Numbered from the stretch's first letter, positions 6,824 through 16,167 are shown. The stretch is 21,667 nucleotides of DNA from an uncultured Porphyromonadaceae bacterium (GCA_905212215.1 CAJMDR010000002.1:1-21667); one strand, 5' to 3'. The notes: generated by a model not told the origin, from the letters alone. A program made the numbers and translations.

Positions 6824-6855
6824 TTATAGCCTTCTCAATGCCCCAAAAAGACAGT

Positions 6856-6884
6856 AAGGCACTCGATTTATTTCGGGTGCCTTT
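6856..6884 (+). terminator. Hairpin terminator of the HU-nuclease operon
   Basis: An 11-bp stem (6856-6866 with 6873-6883, one G-T pair) with a 6-nt loop follows the nuclease-like gene by 32 bp. It has only a short T stretch, and its 3' arm overlaps the -33 element of the next promoter. Confidence 0.55.
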
Positions 6885-6913
6885 GCTATTGTAAGGAAAT
6901 TTTATTAAATTTG
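6882..6913 (+). promoter_or_regulatory. Promoter of the Type I RM operon
   Basis: TTTG (6882-6885), 20 bp, then TAAATTTG (6906-6913): an exact match to the Bacteroidetes housekeeping consensus with ideal spacing. The predicted transcript begins near 6920, leaving a leader of about 16 nt. Confidence 0.75.
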
Positions 6914-6919
6914 CACCAA

Positions 6920-6932
6920 AACTAAATTAGTT
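6920..6932. promoter_or_regulatory. Palindrome AACTAA-A-TTAGTT at the RM operon start, candidate XRE operator
   Basis: This is a perfect 6+1+6 palindrome at the predicted transcription start and just before the regulator's ATG at 6936. The position would let a small XRE protein shut off its own operon. The link to the regulator is inferred. Confidence 0.4.
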
Positions 6933-6935
6933 GAA

Positions 6936-7139
6936 ATGAAAGACCTAAATCGACTCAAAATAGTTCTATGCGAGAAGAAGAAAACAAGCAAGTGGCTCTC
7001 TGAGGAGCTTGGAAAGAATGTCGCAACGGTATCTAAATGGTGTACCAACTCTATCCAGCCCGACCTGCCCACTCTTAGCCGGATAGCCGAATTATTGGAC
7101 GTTGATATAAAAGATCTGATTCAAAGCACTAAGCAATAA
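6936..7139 (+). CDS. XRE-family helix-turn-helix regulator of the RM operon
   Basis: The 67-aa product is essentially a single Cro/CI-type helix-turn-helix: SKWLSEELGKNVATVSKWCTN at about residues 18-38, then PDLPTLSRIAELLDVDIKDLI. It has the size of a restriction-modification controller. Its stop codon overlaps the hsdM start (TAATG at 7137-7141), so the two are co-translated. It sits first in the operon behind a consensus promoter and a palindrome at the transcription start. It most likely tunes expression of the methylase and restriction subunits, for example during establishment in a new host. The family is certain; the regulatory logic is inferred. Confidence 0.88.
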   Translation: MKDLNRLKIVLCEKKKTSKWLSEELGKNVATVSKWCTNSIQPDLPTLSRIAELLDVDIKDLIQSTKQ

Positions 7140-9745
7140 TGAATAAGCAGCAACTCGCTTCTAAAATATGGGCATCCGCCAATAAGATGCGCTCGAAGAT
7201 TGAGGCTAACGAATATAAGGACTATATTCTTGGCTTTATCTTCTATAAATTCATATCCGATAAGCTTGTGGAACTTCTCCGGGCCGAAGGTTGGTCAGAG
7301 GCTGACATGAAGCAGTATCTCGTTGAGGAGAACGATGAAATGGTCAAATACTGTCAGGACAAACGCGGCTATTTCATTGCCTACAACGATTTGTTCTCGA
7401 CGTGGATTAACCCTCTCCGCGAAACTCCCTTTACCGTCGGCGATGTACGCGACGCTCTCAACCGATTTGCCCGTCTAATCAAACCCACTTATGCCAGAGT
7501 CTATGCAGGCATCTTCGATACCCTGCAAAACGGTCTTTCAAAACTCGGAGAGAATACCGGTTCGCAGACCAAATCTATTGTAAATCTCCTCGACCTTATA
7601 AAAGACATTCCCACCGACGGCTCACAGGACTATGATGTCTTGGGCTTCATTTACGAGTATCTTATCTCCAACTTTGCCGCCAATGCCGGAAAGAAGGCCG
7701 GAGAGTTCTATACGCCTCATGAAGTTGCTTTGATGATGTCGGAGATTGTCGCCCATCATCTTCGCAATGCCGATGAAATCAAAATCTATGACCCTACATC
7801 TGGCTTAGGCTCTCTACTCCTGAATATCGGTCGTAGCGTCGGCAAGTTCATCGAGGACAAAAACAAGATTGTCTATTATGCGCAGGAGCTGAAAGAAGCC
7901 ACCTACAACCTTACCCGCATGAACTTGGTGATGCGAGGCATTCTGCCCGACAATATCATAGTGCGCAACGGCGACACTCTTGAAGAAGACTGGCCGTGGT
8001 TCGATGACAGCGACCCCACATCAACCTACGACCCATTATATTGCGATGCTGTGGTCAGCAACCCGCCTTATTCTCAGGAATGGTCTCCGAAAGAAGAATC
8101 AAGGACAGACCCACGTTATAAGAACTATGGCGTTGCTCCGCAAGGTACAGCAGACTTCGCTTTCCTGCTCCATGACCTCTATCATGTAAAACCCGGCGGC
8201 ATTATGACTATTGTCCTGCCTCACGGTGTTCTTTTCAGAGGTGGCAGCGAGGAAGAAATCCGAAAGAACCTTATCGAGCGCAACAACATCGACGCAATCA
8301 TAGGCCTGCCCGCCAACATCTTCTTTGGCACCGGCATACCCACGATTGTCATGGTGCTGAAACAGAAACGAGACCGTGACGATATTCTGATTGTGGATGC
8401 CTCAAAAGGTTTCCAGAAAGTTGGCAAGAACAATCAGCTACGGGCCCGCGACATACGCAAGATTGTGGATGCAGTCACCGAGCGCAGAGAGATACCCAAG
8501 TTCTCACGACTTATCACCCGTGATGAAGTACGCGAAAACGGTTACAACCTCAATATCCCCCGTTACGTCAATTCTGCTGACGCCGATGAGCAATGGGATA
8601 TATATGCCACCATGTTCGGCGGTGTCCCCAATTCTGAGATTGACACTCTGGCTGATGTTTGGACTGCATTCCCCTCACTCCGCTCACAGATATTCGAGCA
8701 GGTGGATGAGAAGTATTCGCGCCTCCGTCAGATTGATATTGACAACACAGTGAGCAGTAACGGTGAGTTTGCTGAGTTCCTGAACCGCTATAATGCCATG
8801 CTCAAGGAGATGCCTGTGCTTCAGTATAACAATATCTTTGCAGAGTACAGCACCGTCAATTCCAACCGCAAGCTCCGTGAAGTAGCCAACGACCTGTTTG
8901 AACGGATGAAACCGTTTGAGCCGCTTATTGACAGTTATGCGGCATATCAGTTGCTTGAAGACCATTGGCGTGACATTTCCGGCGACCTTGAAATACTCCA
9001 GTCCGAGGGACTTCATGCAGCCCGAATCTATGAACCGAAGTATGAGATAAAGAAGAAAGACGGCAAGGACGTTGAAGTTCAGACCGGTTACATCGGTCGT
9101 GTTCTCCCTCTTGAAATAGTGCAGGAATATATGTTGCCCGACAAACTCGGTCAACTTGAAAACATGAGAAACGACCTTGTCAGAATACAGTCTGACATTC
9201 AGGAGATTCTCGGCATTGTTCAGGAAGACGAGGGTGTCGCCGCTAACACACCCGACTGGCTTAAGGACGACATGTCGGCTTTTGTTCCCAAAGACCTTAA
9301 AGCCGAGTGCAAGGCTATAAAGGCGAAGCACGGCAAAGAGAAGATTGACCCCGAATCGCTCGACGGACGGCTTATCGAGGCAGACAAACTTCTTGACCTC
9401 GAAAAGAAACAGAAAAAGGCTATTTCTCAGTATGAGGACGAGATACTCCACGATACTTTCAAAGTGATGGAGACCCTTTCAGACGATGATGTATTCGCGC
9501 TTCTTCATGCAAAGCACATAGTCCGTCTTGAAAAGTCACTCGCTGACCTACCTATGATTTGGGAACGTGGTTTTGTCTCGGCGGTCAAGGGTCTGGCTGA
9601 CAAGTACGGCGAGACACTTGTTGACATAGACCGCAAGATCTCCGATTCAGAGCAATCCCTCGCTTCTCTCATTGATAATCTCACAGGCTCCGACCACGAT
9701 ATGGCCGGACTCCGTGAGTTCCAAAAACTGCTTCGCCATGAGTAA
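7139..9745 (+). CDS. hsdM: Type I restriction-modification methyltransferase subunit HsdM, long form
   Basis: The 868-aa product starts with the HsdM N-terminal helical domain (NKQQLASKIWASANKMRSKI and the YILGFIFYKFISDKL segment), then GEFYTPHEVALMMSEIV. The SAM-binding motif I DPTSGLGSLL begins at D218, and the catalytic motif NPPY at N308. It methylates adenine N6 in the sequence chosen by HsdS, as part of a cytosolic M2S1 complex. It is longer than the roughly 500-aa textbook HsdM. The extra C-terminal 350 residues include Lys/Glu-rich, probably coiled-coil segments, and a similar long form occurs in other Bacteroidetes as far as I recall. It overlaps the YhcG gene by 8 bp. All catalytic motifs are intact, so methylation should be active. 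Confidence 0.95.
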   Translation: MNKQQLASKIWASANKMRSKIEANEYKDYILGFIFYKFISDKLVELLRAEGWSEADMKQYLVEENDEMVKYCQDKRGYFIAYNDLFSTWINPLRETPFTVGDVRDALNRFARLIKPTYARVYAGIFDTLQNGLSKLGENTGSQTKSIVNLLDLIKDIPTDGSQDYDVLGFIYEYLISNFAANAGKKAGEFYTPHEVALMMSEIVAHHLRNADEIKIYDPTSGLGSLLLNIGRSVGKFIEDKNKIVYYAQELKEATYNLTRMNLVMRGILPDNIIVRNGDTLEEDWPWFDDSDPTSTYDPLYCDAVVSNPPYSQEWSPKEESRTDPRYKNYGVAPQGTADFAFLLHDLYHVKPGGIMTIVLPHGVLFRGGSEEEIRKNLIERNNIDAIIGLPANIFFGTGIPTIVMVLKQKRDRDDILIVDASKGFQKVGKNNQLRARDIRKIVDAVTERREIPKFSRLITRDEVRENGYNLNIPRYVNSADADEQWDIYATMFGGVPNSEIDTLADVWTAFPSLRSQIFEQVDEKYSRLRQIDIDNTVSSNGEFAEFLNRYNAMLKEMPVLQYNNIFAEYSTVNSNRKLREVANDLFERMKPFEPLIDSYAAYQLLEDHWRDISGDLEILQSEGLHAARIYEPKYEIKKKDGKDVEVQTGYIGRVLPLEIVQEYMLPDKLGQLENMRNDLVRIQSDIQEILGIVQEDEGVAANTPDWLKDDMSAFVPKDLKAECKAIKAKHGKEKIDPESLDGRLIEADKLLDLEKKQKKAISQYEDEILHDTFKVMETLSDDDVFALLHAKHIVRLEKSLADLPMIWERGFVSAVKGLADKYGETLVDIDRKISDSEQSLASLIDNLTGSDHDMAGLREFQKLLRHE

Positions 9746-10823
9746 GATTATTCGACATAACACCCCGGCACTTGCCCCCGAGGTGATAGAACCTCTATAC
9801 AACCGTGCGTCCATTATCATTGAGGATGCCCGTAACCGTGCCTATCGTCAGGTCAACGAAAGCCTTGTGCGTCGCAACTGGGAATTAGGACAGATTATTG
9901 CCGAAGAAGAACTTAACGGCGAAGACCGCGCCCAATATGGTGCTTCCGTAATCAAGGAGCTTTCCAAACGCCTCACCGCCACATACGGCAAAGGTTTTAC
10001 CAAAACGAATCTTTACGGCTACGTCAATTTCTACAAGATGTTTCCGCAGATTTTCCACGCACTGAGTGGAAAATCATCAAACCTACTTTCTTGGACTCAT
10101 TACCGCACTCTCATTCAAGAGCTTAACAATGAAGCCAGGCAATGGTATGAAGCTGAAGCAGCATCACAGAATTGGAGTGTGCGCACTCTCCAGCGCAATA
10201 TCAGTTCTCAATATTACCACCGTTTGCTTGCGTCGCAACGTAAAGACCTTGTAGAGAAAGAGATGTTACAGCTCACGGCTCCGTTACAGTCGCCCGACCC
10301 GACGGAGTTTATAAAAAATCCCGTCATCGGGGAATTTCTCGGATTCACAGCCGATTCATCGTTTAGAGAGACCGAGTTGGAACAGTCCATAATTGATAAT
10401 TTGGAAAAGTTTCTGCTTGAGCTTGGCAAGGGTTTTGCTTTTGTGGCCCGCCAGCAGCATATCCATACGGAGAAAGAGGATTACTATATCGACCTCGTTT
10501 TCTACAACATCTATCTGAAATGCTACGTTTTGATAGATTTGAAAACATCAAAAATACGTCATCAGGATGTCGGACAGATGGATATGTATGTGCGGATGTA
10601 CGACCAACTTAAACGTACTGAGGGAGATAATCCCACCATCGGGATACTCCTGTGCGATGACACGGACGAGGACATCGCACGGTATTCGGTTCTGCACGAC
10701 AACAACCACATGTTTGCGTCGAAGTATATGACCTATATGCCGTCGCCCGAACAGCTCCGTGCTGAGATAGAGCGTCAGAAAGAGATTTTTTACCTCAAAG
10801 AACAGTCAGAAGATGAAGAATAA
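9738..10823 (+). CDS. YhcG/DUF1016-family PD-(D/E)XK nuclease
   Basis: The product is 361 aa from the ATG at 9738, which overlaps the hsdM end; an upstream in-frame ATG at 9672 lies deep inside hsdM and is rejected. The N-terminal DUF1016 domain includes NRAYRQVNESLVRRNWELGQ and the LSWTHYRTLIQ segment. The C-terminal nuclease domain has IDLVFYN (D252) and VLIDLKTSK (D267, K269), a D-x14-D-x-K arrangement with Asp replacing the usual Glu, followed by a Gln-containing helix (GQMDMYVRMYD). Such proteins are often found inside Type I RM operons. Their exact role is not settled: perhaps an auxiliary nuclease or a component acting with HsdM/HsdS. Its end overlaps the hsdS start by 11 bp. Confidence 0.9.
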   Translation: MSKIIRHNTPALAPEVIEPLYNRASIIIEDARNRAYRQVNESLVRRNWELGQIIAEEELNGEDRAQYGASVIKELSKRLTATYGKGFTKTNLYGYVNFYKMFPQIFHALSGKSSNLLSWTHYRTLIQELNNEARQWYEAEAASQNWSVRTLQRNISSQYYHRLLASQRKDLVEKEMLQLTAPLQSPDPTEFIKNPVIGEFLGFTADSSFRETELEQSIIDNLEKFLLELGKGFAFVARQQHIHTEKEDYYIDLVFYNIYLKCYVLIDLKTSKIRHQDVGQMDMYVRMYDQLKRTEGDNPTIGILLCDDTDEDIARYSVLHDNNHMFASKYMTYMPSPEQLRAEIERQKEIFYLKEQSEDEE

Positions 10824-12033
10824 ATCTCTTACCCCACAGATACGTTTCAAAGGCTACGAAGACGAGTGGCAATATAAGCCACTTGTTTCAATAGCAAATA
10901 TATATGGAGGATTGACTTATTCTCCTACAAATGTAAGAGAACATGGAACATTTGTACTTCGTTCTTCAAACGTAAAGAATGGACAAGTCATCAATGCCGA
11001 TAACGTGTATGTTGAAACGGAAATAGTCAACGTACAAAACGTAGAAGTTGGTGATATTATCATGGTTGTACGAAATGGGTCAAAGGCTCTAATTGGGAAA
11101 CATGCACCGGTTATAAAGACAATGCCAAATACTGTGATTGGTGCGTTTATGTCAGGTATTAGAACGTCACAACCATTTTTCTTTAACGCGTTGTTTGATA
11201 CAAATTCATTTTCGGCAGAGGTCGATAAGAATTCTGGAGCAACTATAAACCAGATTACAGGAGGAATGTTTAAGCAGATGGGGTTTATGGTTCCATCTGA
11301 TGAAGAACAAGCATGGATTGGTAACTTCTTTGAAAAACTACAACAGTCTTATACTGATATAGAGCGCGAGATAACCCGATTGGAGAAGATGAAACAGGCT
11401 TCTCTTCAAAAGATGTTCCCTCGCCCCGGAGAAACTACTCCCGAAATACGTTTCGATGGCTTCACTGAGCAGTGGAAGAAAGTTCGATTATCACATATTG
11501 GGGAAGTTCGCATGTGTAAGCGTATTTTGAAATCTCAAACAAGTAAACAGGGAGAAGTCCCTTTCTATAAGATAGGCACTTTTGGCAAATCGCCAGACGC
11601 TTATATCACGTATGATTTGTTTGAAGAATATAAGCGTCTATACTCATTTCCTAAAAAGGGCGATGTTATTATATCTGCGGCAGGAACAATTGGTCGGTCT
11701 GTTGTCTATGATGGTCAACCGGCATACTTTCAAGATTCCAATCTTATATGGCTTGAAAATGACAATAAAATAGTAGATAACACATTCTTGGCGACTGTCT
11801 TGCCAATGATAACTTGGGCAAGTTCTTCAACTACAATTTCGAGAATATATAATGAGACTGTTCGTCAAACATATATAATTGCTCCATCGTCTATTGAAGA
11901 ACAGAAAAGCATAAGTAGATATTTCCGCAATCTCGATGCGATAATATCCGCGAAGCGCAAGAAACTCGAAAAACTCCAGAACCTCAAACAATCTTGTCTT
12001 GACAAGATGTTTGTAAACACCACTGCCCAATGA
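10813..12033 (+). CDS. hsdS: Type I specificity subunit HsdS with two target-recognition domains
   Basis: The 406-aa product has the internal two-fold layout of HsdS. TRD1 opens with TPQIRFKGYEDEW and is followed by a helical spacer (TDIEREITRLEKMKQASLQKMFPR). TRD2 opens with TPEIRFDGFTEQW and is followed by a second helical spacer (AKRKKLEKLQNLKQSCLDKMF). Each TRD reads one half of a bipartite target, and the helices set the gap between halves. The TRD DNA is visibly more AT-rich than hsdM or hsdR, as usual for exchanged recognition domains. No second hsdS, invertase or flanking inverted repeats were seen, so phase switching by inversion is not indicated. It overlaps hsdR by 4 bp (ATGA). Confidence 0.94.
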   Translation: MKNKSLTPQIRFKGYEDEWQYKPLVSIANIYGGLTYSPTNVREHGTFVLRSSNVKNGQVINADNVYVETEIVNVQNVEVGDIIMVVRNGSKALIGKHAPVIKTMPNTVIGAFMSGIRTSQPFFFNALFDTNSFSAEVDKNSGATINQITGGMFKQMGFMVPSDEEQAWIGNFFEKLQQSYTDIEREITRLEKMKQASLQKMFPRPGETTPEIRFDGFTEQWKKVRLSHIGEVRMCKRILKSQTSKQGEVPFYKIGTFGKSPDAYITYDLFEEYKRLYSFPKKGDVIISAAGTIGRSVVYDGQPAYFQDSNLIWLENDNKIVDNTFLATVLPMITWASSSTTISRIYNETVRQTYIIAPSSIEEQKSISRYFRNLDAIISAKRKKLEKLQNLKQSCLDKMFVNTTAQ

Positions 12034-15000
12034 GCCAATCTAATTTCGATAGTGAACCTAAATTTGAAGCCGCGCTGATTGAGAAACTGCAAACACGCGG
12101 CTGGGAGAAGGACGTACTCCGTTATCCAACGGAGCGCGAGCTTATACAGAATTGGGCTGATATTCTCTTTGAGAACAACCGCCACCGTGACCATCTTGGT
12201 GACTATCCGTTGACCGATACCGAGATGCAGCAGATTATTGACCATATCAATAACCTGCGCACCCCGCTTGCTATAAACAAGTTTATCAACGGTGTTGAAA
12301 CCGCTATCAAGCGTGACAATCCCGATGATACGGAGCATTATGGCAAGGAGGTCACTGTTAAGATTTACGACCCTCAGGAAATCGCCGCCGGACAAAGCCG
12401 CTATCAGATAGTACAGCAACCCAAATTCCCAACCGCTTCACCGATACTCAACAATCGCCGTGGCGACTTGATGTTGCTTATCAACGGTATGCCGGTGGTG
12501 CATATCGAGTTGAAAAAAATCGGGCATTTCTGTCAGTCAGGCGATCAACCAGATAGAGAAATATGCGCATGAAGGCATCTTCTCGCAGGGGCTTTTCTCG
12601 ATGGTGCAAATCTTCGTGGCGATGACGCCCGAAGAAACATTATACTTTGCTAATCCGGGGCCGGACGGTAAGTTCAACAAGGATTTCTATTTCCATTGGG
12701 CAAACTTCTACAATGTGCCAATGAACGAATGGAACAAGATTGTTGACAATCTTCTGTCTATTCCTATGGCACACCAGATGATTGGCTTCTACACCGTACC
12801 TGACACCCGTGACGGAGTGCTGAAAGTGATGCGCAGTTATCAGTATTACGCAGCCTCACGCATATCCGATGCAGTAGCCATGAAACACTGGGACGACACT
12901 CAGAACCTCGGCGGCTACATCTGGCACACAACAGGATCAGGCAAGACCATGACCTCATTCAAGTCAGCCCAACTCATAGCGCAGAGCCGCAATGCCGATA
13001 AAGTCGTGTTCCTCATGGACCGCATAGAACTCGGCACCCAAAGTGTTGACGAGTATCGTGGATTTGCCAACGACAACGAATCGGTGCAGGATACGGGTAA
13101 CACCGAAATTCTTGTCAATAAGCTCGAAGCCACTTCTGACGCTATGACTCTCATAGTAACCTCAATTCAAAAAATGGCTATGGTCTATGACCACAAGCGT
13201 GGCGAAGAAGGAGGTTATGACCCGAAACGACTTGACAAGATTCGCTCAAAACGAATTGTCTTCATTATCGATGAATGTCATCGCTCTACTTTCGGGGATA
13301 TGCTGCTGACTATAAAGCGCACATTCCCCAAAGCGTTATTCTTCGGTTTTACGGGAACACCCATCAAGAGTCCCAACGCCATCAAAATGACCGAGACAAG
13401 CGACATCTTTGGCAATGTGCTTCACACCTATACCATCGCTGATGGTATCAGGGACAAGAATGTACTCGGTTTTGACCCCTATAAGGTCAGCACATTCAAG
13501 GATAAAGACCTGCGCAAAATCATTGCTCTTGAAAAATGCCACGTCTCCAGTGAGGCAGAGATATGGGGCAACGAACAGCGGGAGGCGGTGTATAACCGTT
13601 ACATGAACGATGTGCCTATGGCATCATACATAGATGAAGCCGGAGGCTATGTCATGGGAATCGAGGAAATGATTGGCAACGGCATCTATCAGACCGAGGC
13701 ACACCGCAAAGCGGTGGTCAGTGATATCAAAGAGAACTTTGACACACTCAGCCACGGCAGAAAATTTCATGCCATCTTCGCCACTTCCTCAATTCCGGAG
13801 GCTATTGAATATTACAGGCTCATAAAGGCTGAAATGCCTGATCTGAAAATCACAGCCATTTTCGACCCGTCAATCGACAACAACGGCGGTGCGACAGTCA
13901 AGGAAGAAGGACTTGTGGAAATTTTGGAAGACTACAACCGTATGTTTGGGGTGAACTACACAATCCCGACATGGCAGGCTTTCAAGAAAGATGTGTCAAA
14001 GCGCATGAGCCACAAGAAGCCCCACAATCGCATTACACGGGAGCAGCAGCTCGATATTATGATTGTGGTTGACCAGATGCTTACAGGCTTTGACAGCAAG
14101 TGGGTCAATACTCTCTATATGGATAAGATACTCACTTACGAAAATCTTATTCAGGGCTTCTCGCGCACCAACCGTATCTTCGGACCGGACAAACCTTTCG
14201 GCATTATCCGTTACTACCGGAAGACCAACACAATGAAGAAGAACATTGATGATGCTGTTGAGCTATATGCGGAGGGTAATCCTCTGGAACTCTTTGTGCA
14301 GAAACTCGAACATAACTTGAACGGGATGAACGCTCATTTCCTCGAAATCGAGTATATGTTCAATCAAGCAGACATATCCAACTTTGCGTCCTTGCCCGAA
14401 GACCGAGCTGTGCGTCAGCGTTTCGCCAAAAAATGGAGAGGTCTCAACGCTCATCTTGAAGCCGCAAGACTTCAAGGCTTTGTATGGAACCGCAAACGCT
14501 ACTTCTTTGAGCCTGACGAGAACAATCCTCGCCGTCGTAGCGTGACGCTCAAATTCGATGAACACACTTATGACACTCTCGCCCAGCGTTACCGCGAGCT
14601 GTTCGCTGAACGAGGCAGCGGCGATGGAGGCGACGATGATGTGCCTTATGAGATTGACACCTACCTTGTGGAACAAGCTACGGGCAAAATTGACGCTGAT
14701 TATATGAACTCCAGATTTGAGAAGTATATAACGGCACTTTACAATCAAGAAGAAGAGGCAATACTGGCACCAATACGCGATGAGCTTCATCGCTCATTCG
14801 CTACTCTTTCGGTGGAAGACCAGAAATATGCCGGGTTATTCCTCCATGATGTCCAGAGTGGAAACATTCAGCCGGAACAGGACAAGACACTTATGGACTA
14901 TATCGTAGAATACCGAGAGGAAGCCCATAACGACCTGCTCCATCGGTTTGCCGGAAGTATGGGCATAGATGAGAATATGCTACGCAGTCTGGTAGGTCAG

Positions 15001-15210
15001 CATCCAACCGATGAAGACATAAACCGAGGCGGGCGACTCGACGCACTTATGCAGACTCTTGACCGTCAGCAAGCTAAAGCATTCATCGAGCATATCGAAG
15101 ACCCCCCTGTGCCCCCGCCAATGGTAGGTATTAGGGCAACTAAATATGTCCGGGCCTTTGTCCTTGACGGAGGATTCGACATTGACCAGATTCCTGAGTT
15201 TAACGATTAA
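12030..15210 (+). pseudogene. hsdR: Type I restriction subunit HsdR, split by a +1 frameshift in an A7 run
   Basis: The first frame (12030-12572, 180 aa) carries the N-terminal nuclease domain with D146, E160 and K162, the same spacing as the catalytic residues of EcoR124I-type HsdR. Seven A's at 12513-12519 then shift the frame, and translation ends after 18 more codons. Removing one A gives HIELKKSGISVSQAINQIEKY and a continuous 1059-aa HsdR. The rest has TTGSGKT near residue 300, DECH at 414, TGTP near 441, and the helical C-terminus. The separate 3' frame has its first ATG at 12601 but no clear start signal. The possibilities are a true mutation, a slippage-dependent ON/OFF state, or an indel error in the assembly. 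As written, ATP-driven translocation and cleavage would be lost. Confidence 0.88.
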
Positions 15211-15222
15211 CAAGAACTGATT

Positions 15223-15783
15223 ATGAAATGCTTATCCATACAACAGCCGTGGGCACAATACATAGCCGCAGGCATTAAAGATATAAAAAATCGCCCTTGG
15301 GGATTGAAGAACTTCCCTCAGCGTGTTCTTATACACACAGGTAAGAAGAAACAATTTGATTCACTGGATGACCTACCCATGTTGTATCAACTGATTGTTG
15401 AGAACGCGGAATCCTTAGGCATTGTGCCTCTTATCGAAGATATGCCGACAGGTGCCATCATCGGCGTGGTGGATATTGTCGGCTGCTCTGTCAATGACAC
15501 AATTTGTTCCGACTGTGCAGGGTTTTCTGAGGATCCGGAACATCCTGTCTATAACCTTCATCTTGCCAATGCCCGTCTATTCAAGGAACCGATACTTAAT
15601 GTAAATGGGAAACAGGGAATTTTTGAATATGCCGAAATCAACGAGGACAATATGCCCGAGACTGTTGAAATCCCGGCAATTCGGCGAGAAGGTAAAGAGC
15701 TTTTCATCCCGGTGGACGCAGACGAACTTGAAGATTACGCAGATATGGACGGAGAAGGTCTTACACACAAAACCCATTTGTGA
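15223..15783 (+). CDS. ASCH-domain protein (PUA-like)
   Basis: The 186-aa product begins with the ASCH signature: LSIQQPWAQYIAAGIKDIKNRPW at residues 4-26, then a beta-rich core (VLIHTGKKK, AIIGVVDIVGC). The family belongs to the PUA/EVE superfamily of small nucleic-acid-binding folds, linked to RNA binding and, in some members, RNase activity or recognition of modified bases. It starts 12 bp after hsdR and so belongs to the RM operon. Reading modified DNA or acting on RNA during restriction are both conceivable. A CSDC pair (SVNDTICSDCAGF) at mid-protein could be structural. The acidic C-terminal 40 residues are outside the domain. Fold confidence is good; function is unknown. Confidence 0.85.
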   Translation: MKCLSIQQPWAQYIAAGIKDIKNRPWGLKNFPQRVLIHTGKKKQFDSLDDLPMLYQLIVENAESLGIVPLIEDMPTGAIIGVVDIVGCSVNDTICSDCAGFSEDPEHPVYNLHLANARLFKEPILNVNGKQGIFEYAEINEDNMPETVEIPAIRREGKELFIPVDADELEDYADMDGEGLTHKTHL

Positions 15784-15995
15784 GTACAGATAATGAGTTT
15801 TCCCAAATCCCCAATATCTTAATCTCATCACAAGATCCTATAGAGGGAAAAACGTTTGAGTATGATTTATTGCTTCATAATCCTCAATGCAAGATGCTTA
15901 TCACGGATGATATGGCAAATCATGACACCCTGATAAAGCTAATGGAAAGCAAAACGTACGAAGAGGCTTCGGCAATATTTCGATGCAGTGCGTAG
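15780..15995 (+). CDS. Small 71-aa protein, unknown, GTG start
   Basis: A GTG at 15780 overlaps the ASCH stop codon (GTGA), the usual sign of translational coupling. The frame encodes 71 residues with a plausible helical C-terminus (HDTLIKLMESKTYEEASAIF). There is no ATG near the start, and no family was recognised. Composition is ordinary and codon use resembles its neighbours. It is the last frame before the terminator-like hairpins, so it would be the final gene of the RM operon. It could also be an out-of-frame remnant of a longer gene. Confidence 0.45.
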   Translation: MSTDNEFSQIPNILISSQDPIEGKTFEYDLLLHNPQCKMLITDDMANHDTLIKLMESKTYEEASAIFRCSA

Positions 15996-16004
15996 AACAT
16001 TCTG

Positions 16005-16124
16005 TCGCTCAACGGATTGCAAATCTTCGGGTACAAAAGCCCGAAGATGCGCCGTTTTTACCTTCTGAAAATCGCATTTTCAGACCCTCCCGGGCCTGTG
16101 TTTTTGTACCGGCAAAGATAGCGA
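16005..16124. repeat. Nested and competing inverted repeats downstream of the RM operon
   Basis: Hairpin 1 is ATCTTCGGG-N8-CCCGAAGAT (16023-16031 with 16040-16048), with TTTTT at 16054-16058. Hairpin 2 is TCTGAAAAT-CGC-ATTTTCAGA (16064-16072 with 16076-16084). A longer arrangement competes with hairpin 1: GGTACAAAA at 16030-16038 pairs with TTTTGTACC at 16102-16110, GCCCG at 16039-16043 with CGGGC at 16091-16095, ATCTT at 16023-16027 with AAGAT at 16115-16119, and TCGCT at 16005-16009 with AGCGA at 16120-16124. Hairpin 1 can serve as the terminator of the RM operon. Confidence 0.55.
16023..16058 (+). terminator. Probable intrinsic terminator of the Type I RM operon
   Basis: A 9-bp perfect stem with an 8-nt loop lies 28 bp after the last ORF and is followed five bases later by a T5 run. 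Confidence 0.55.
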
Positions 16125-16167
16125 TTCTAACTAAGATGTGCAAACGGCCGATACGAGGTCATTATCG

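Noticed and set aside
8684..9451. 255-codon open frame on the minus strand inside hsdM
   Set aside because: It lies entirely antisense to the conserved C-terminal part of hsdM, is rich in Leu/Val/Phe as expected from a mirrored frame, and matches no family.
9672..9737. N-terminal extension of the YhcG protein
   Set aside because: It lies deep inside hsdM; the start at 9738 overlaps the hsdM end by only 8 bp and the family-like sequence begins there.
10813..12033. Phase-variable hsdS by DNA inversion
   Set aside because: No second hsdS, no recombinase gene and no inverted repeats flanking the recognition domains were found in the window.
11865..12419. 184-codon minus-strand frame across the hsdS/hsdR junction
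   Set aside because: It is antisense to two well-supported genes and has no recognisable domain.
12513..12572. Programmed -1 ribosomal frameshift at A AAA AAA
   Set aside because: A -1 shift leads to the wrong frame; the 3' part needs +1 (loss of one base), so only slippage, mutation or error fit.
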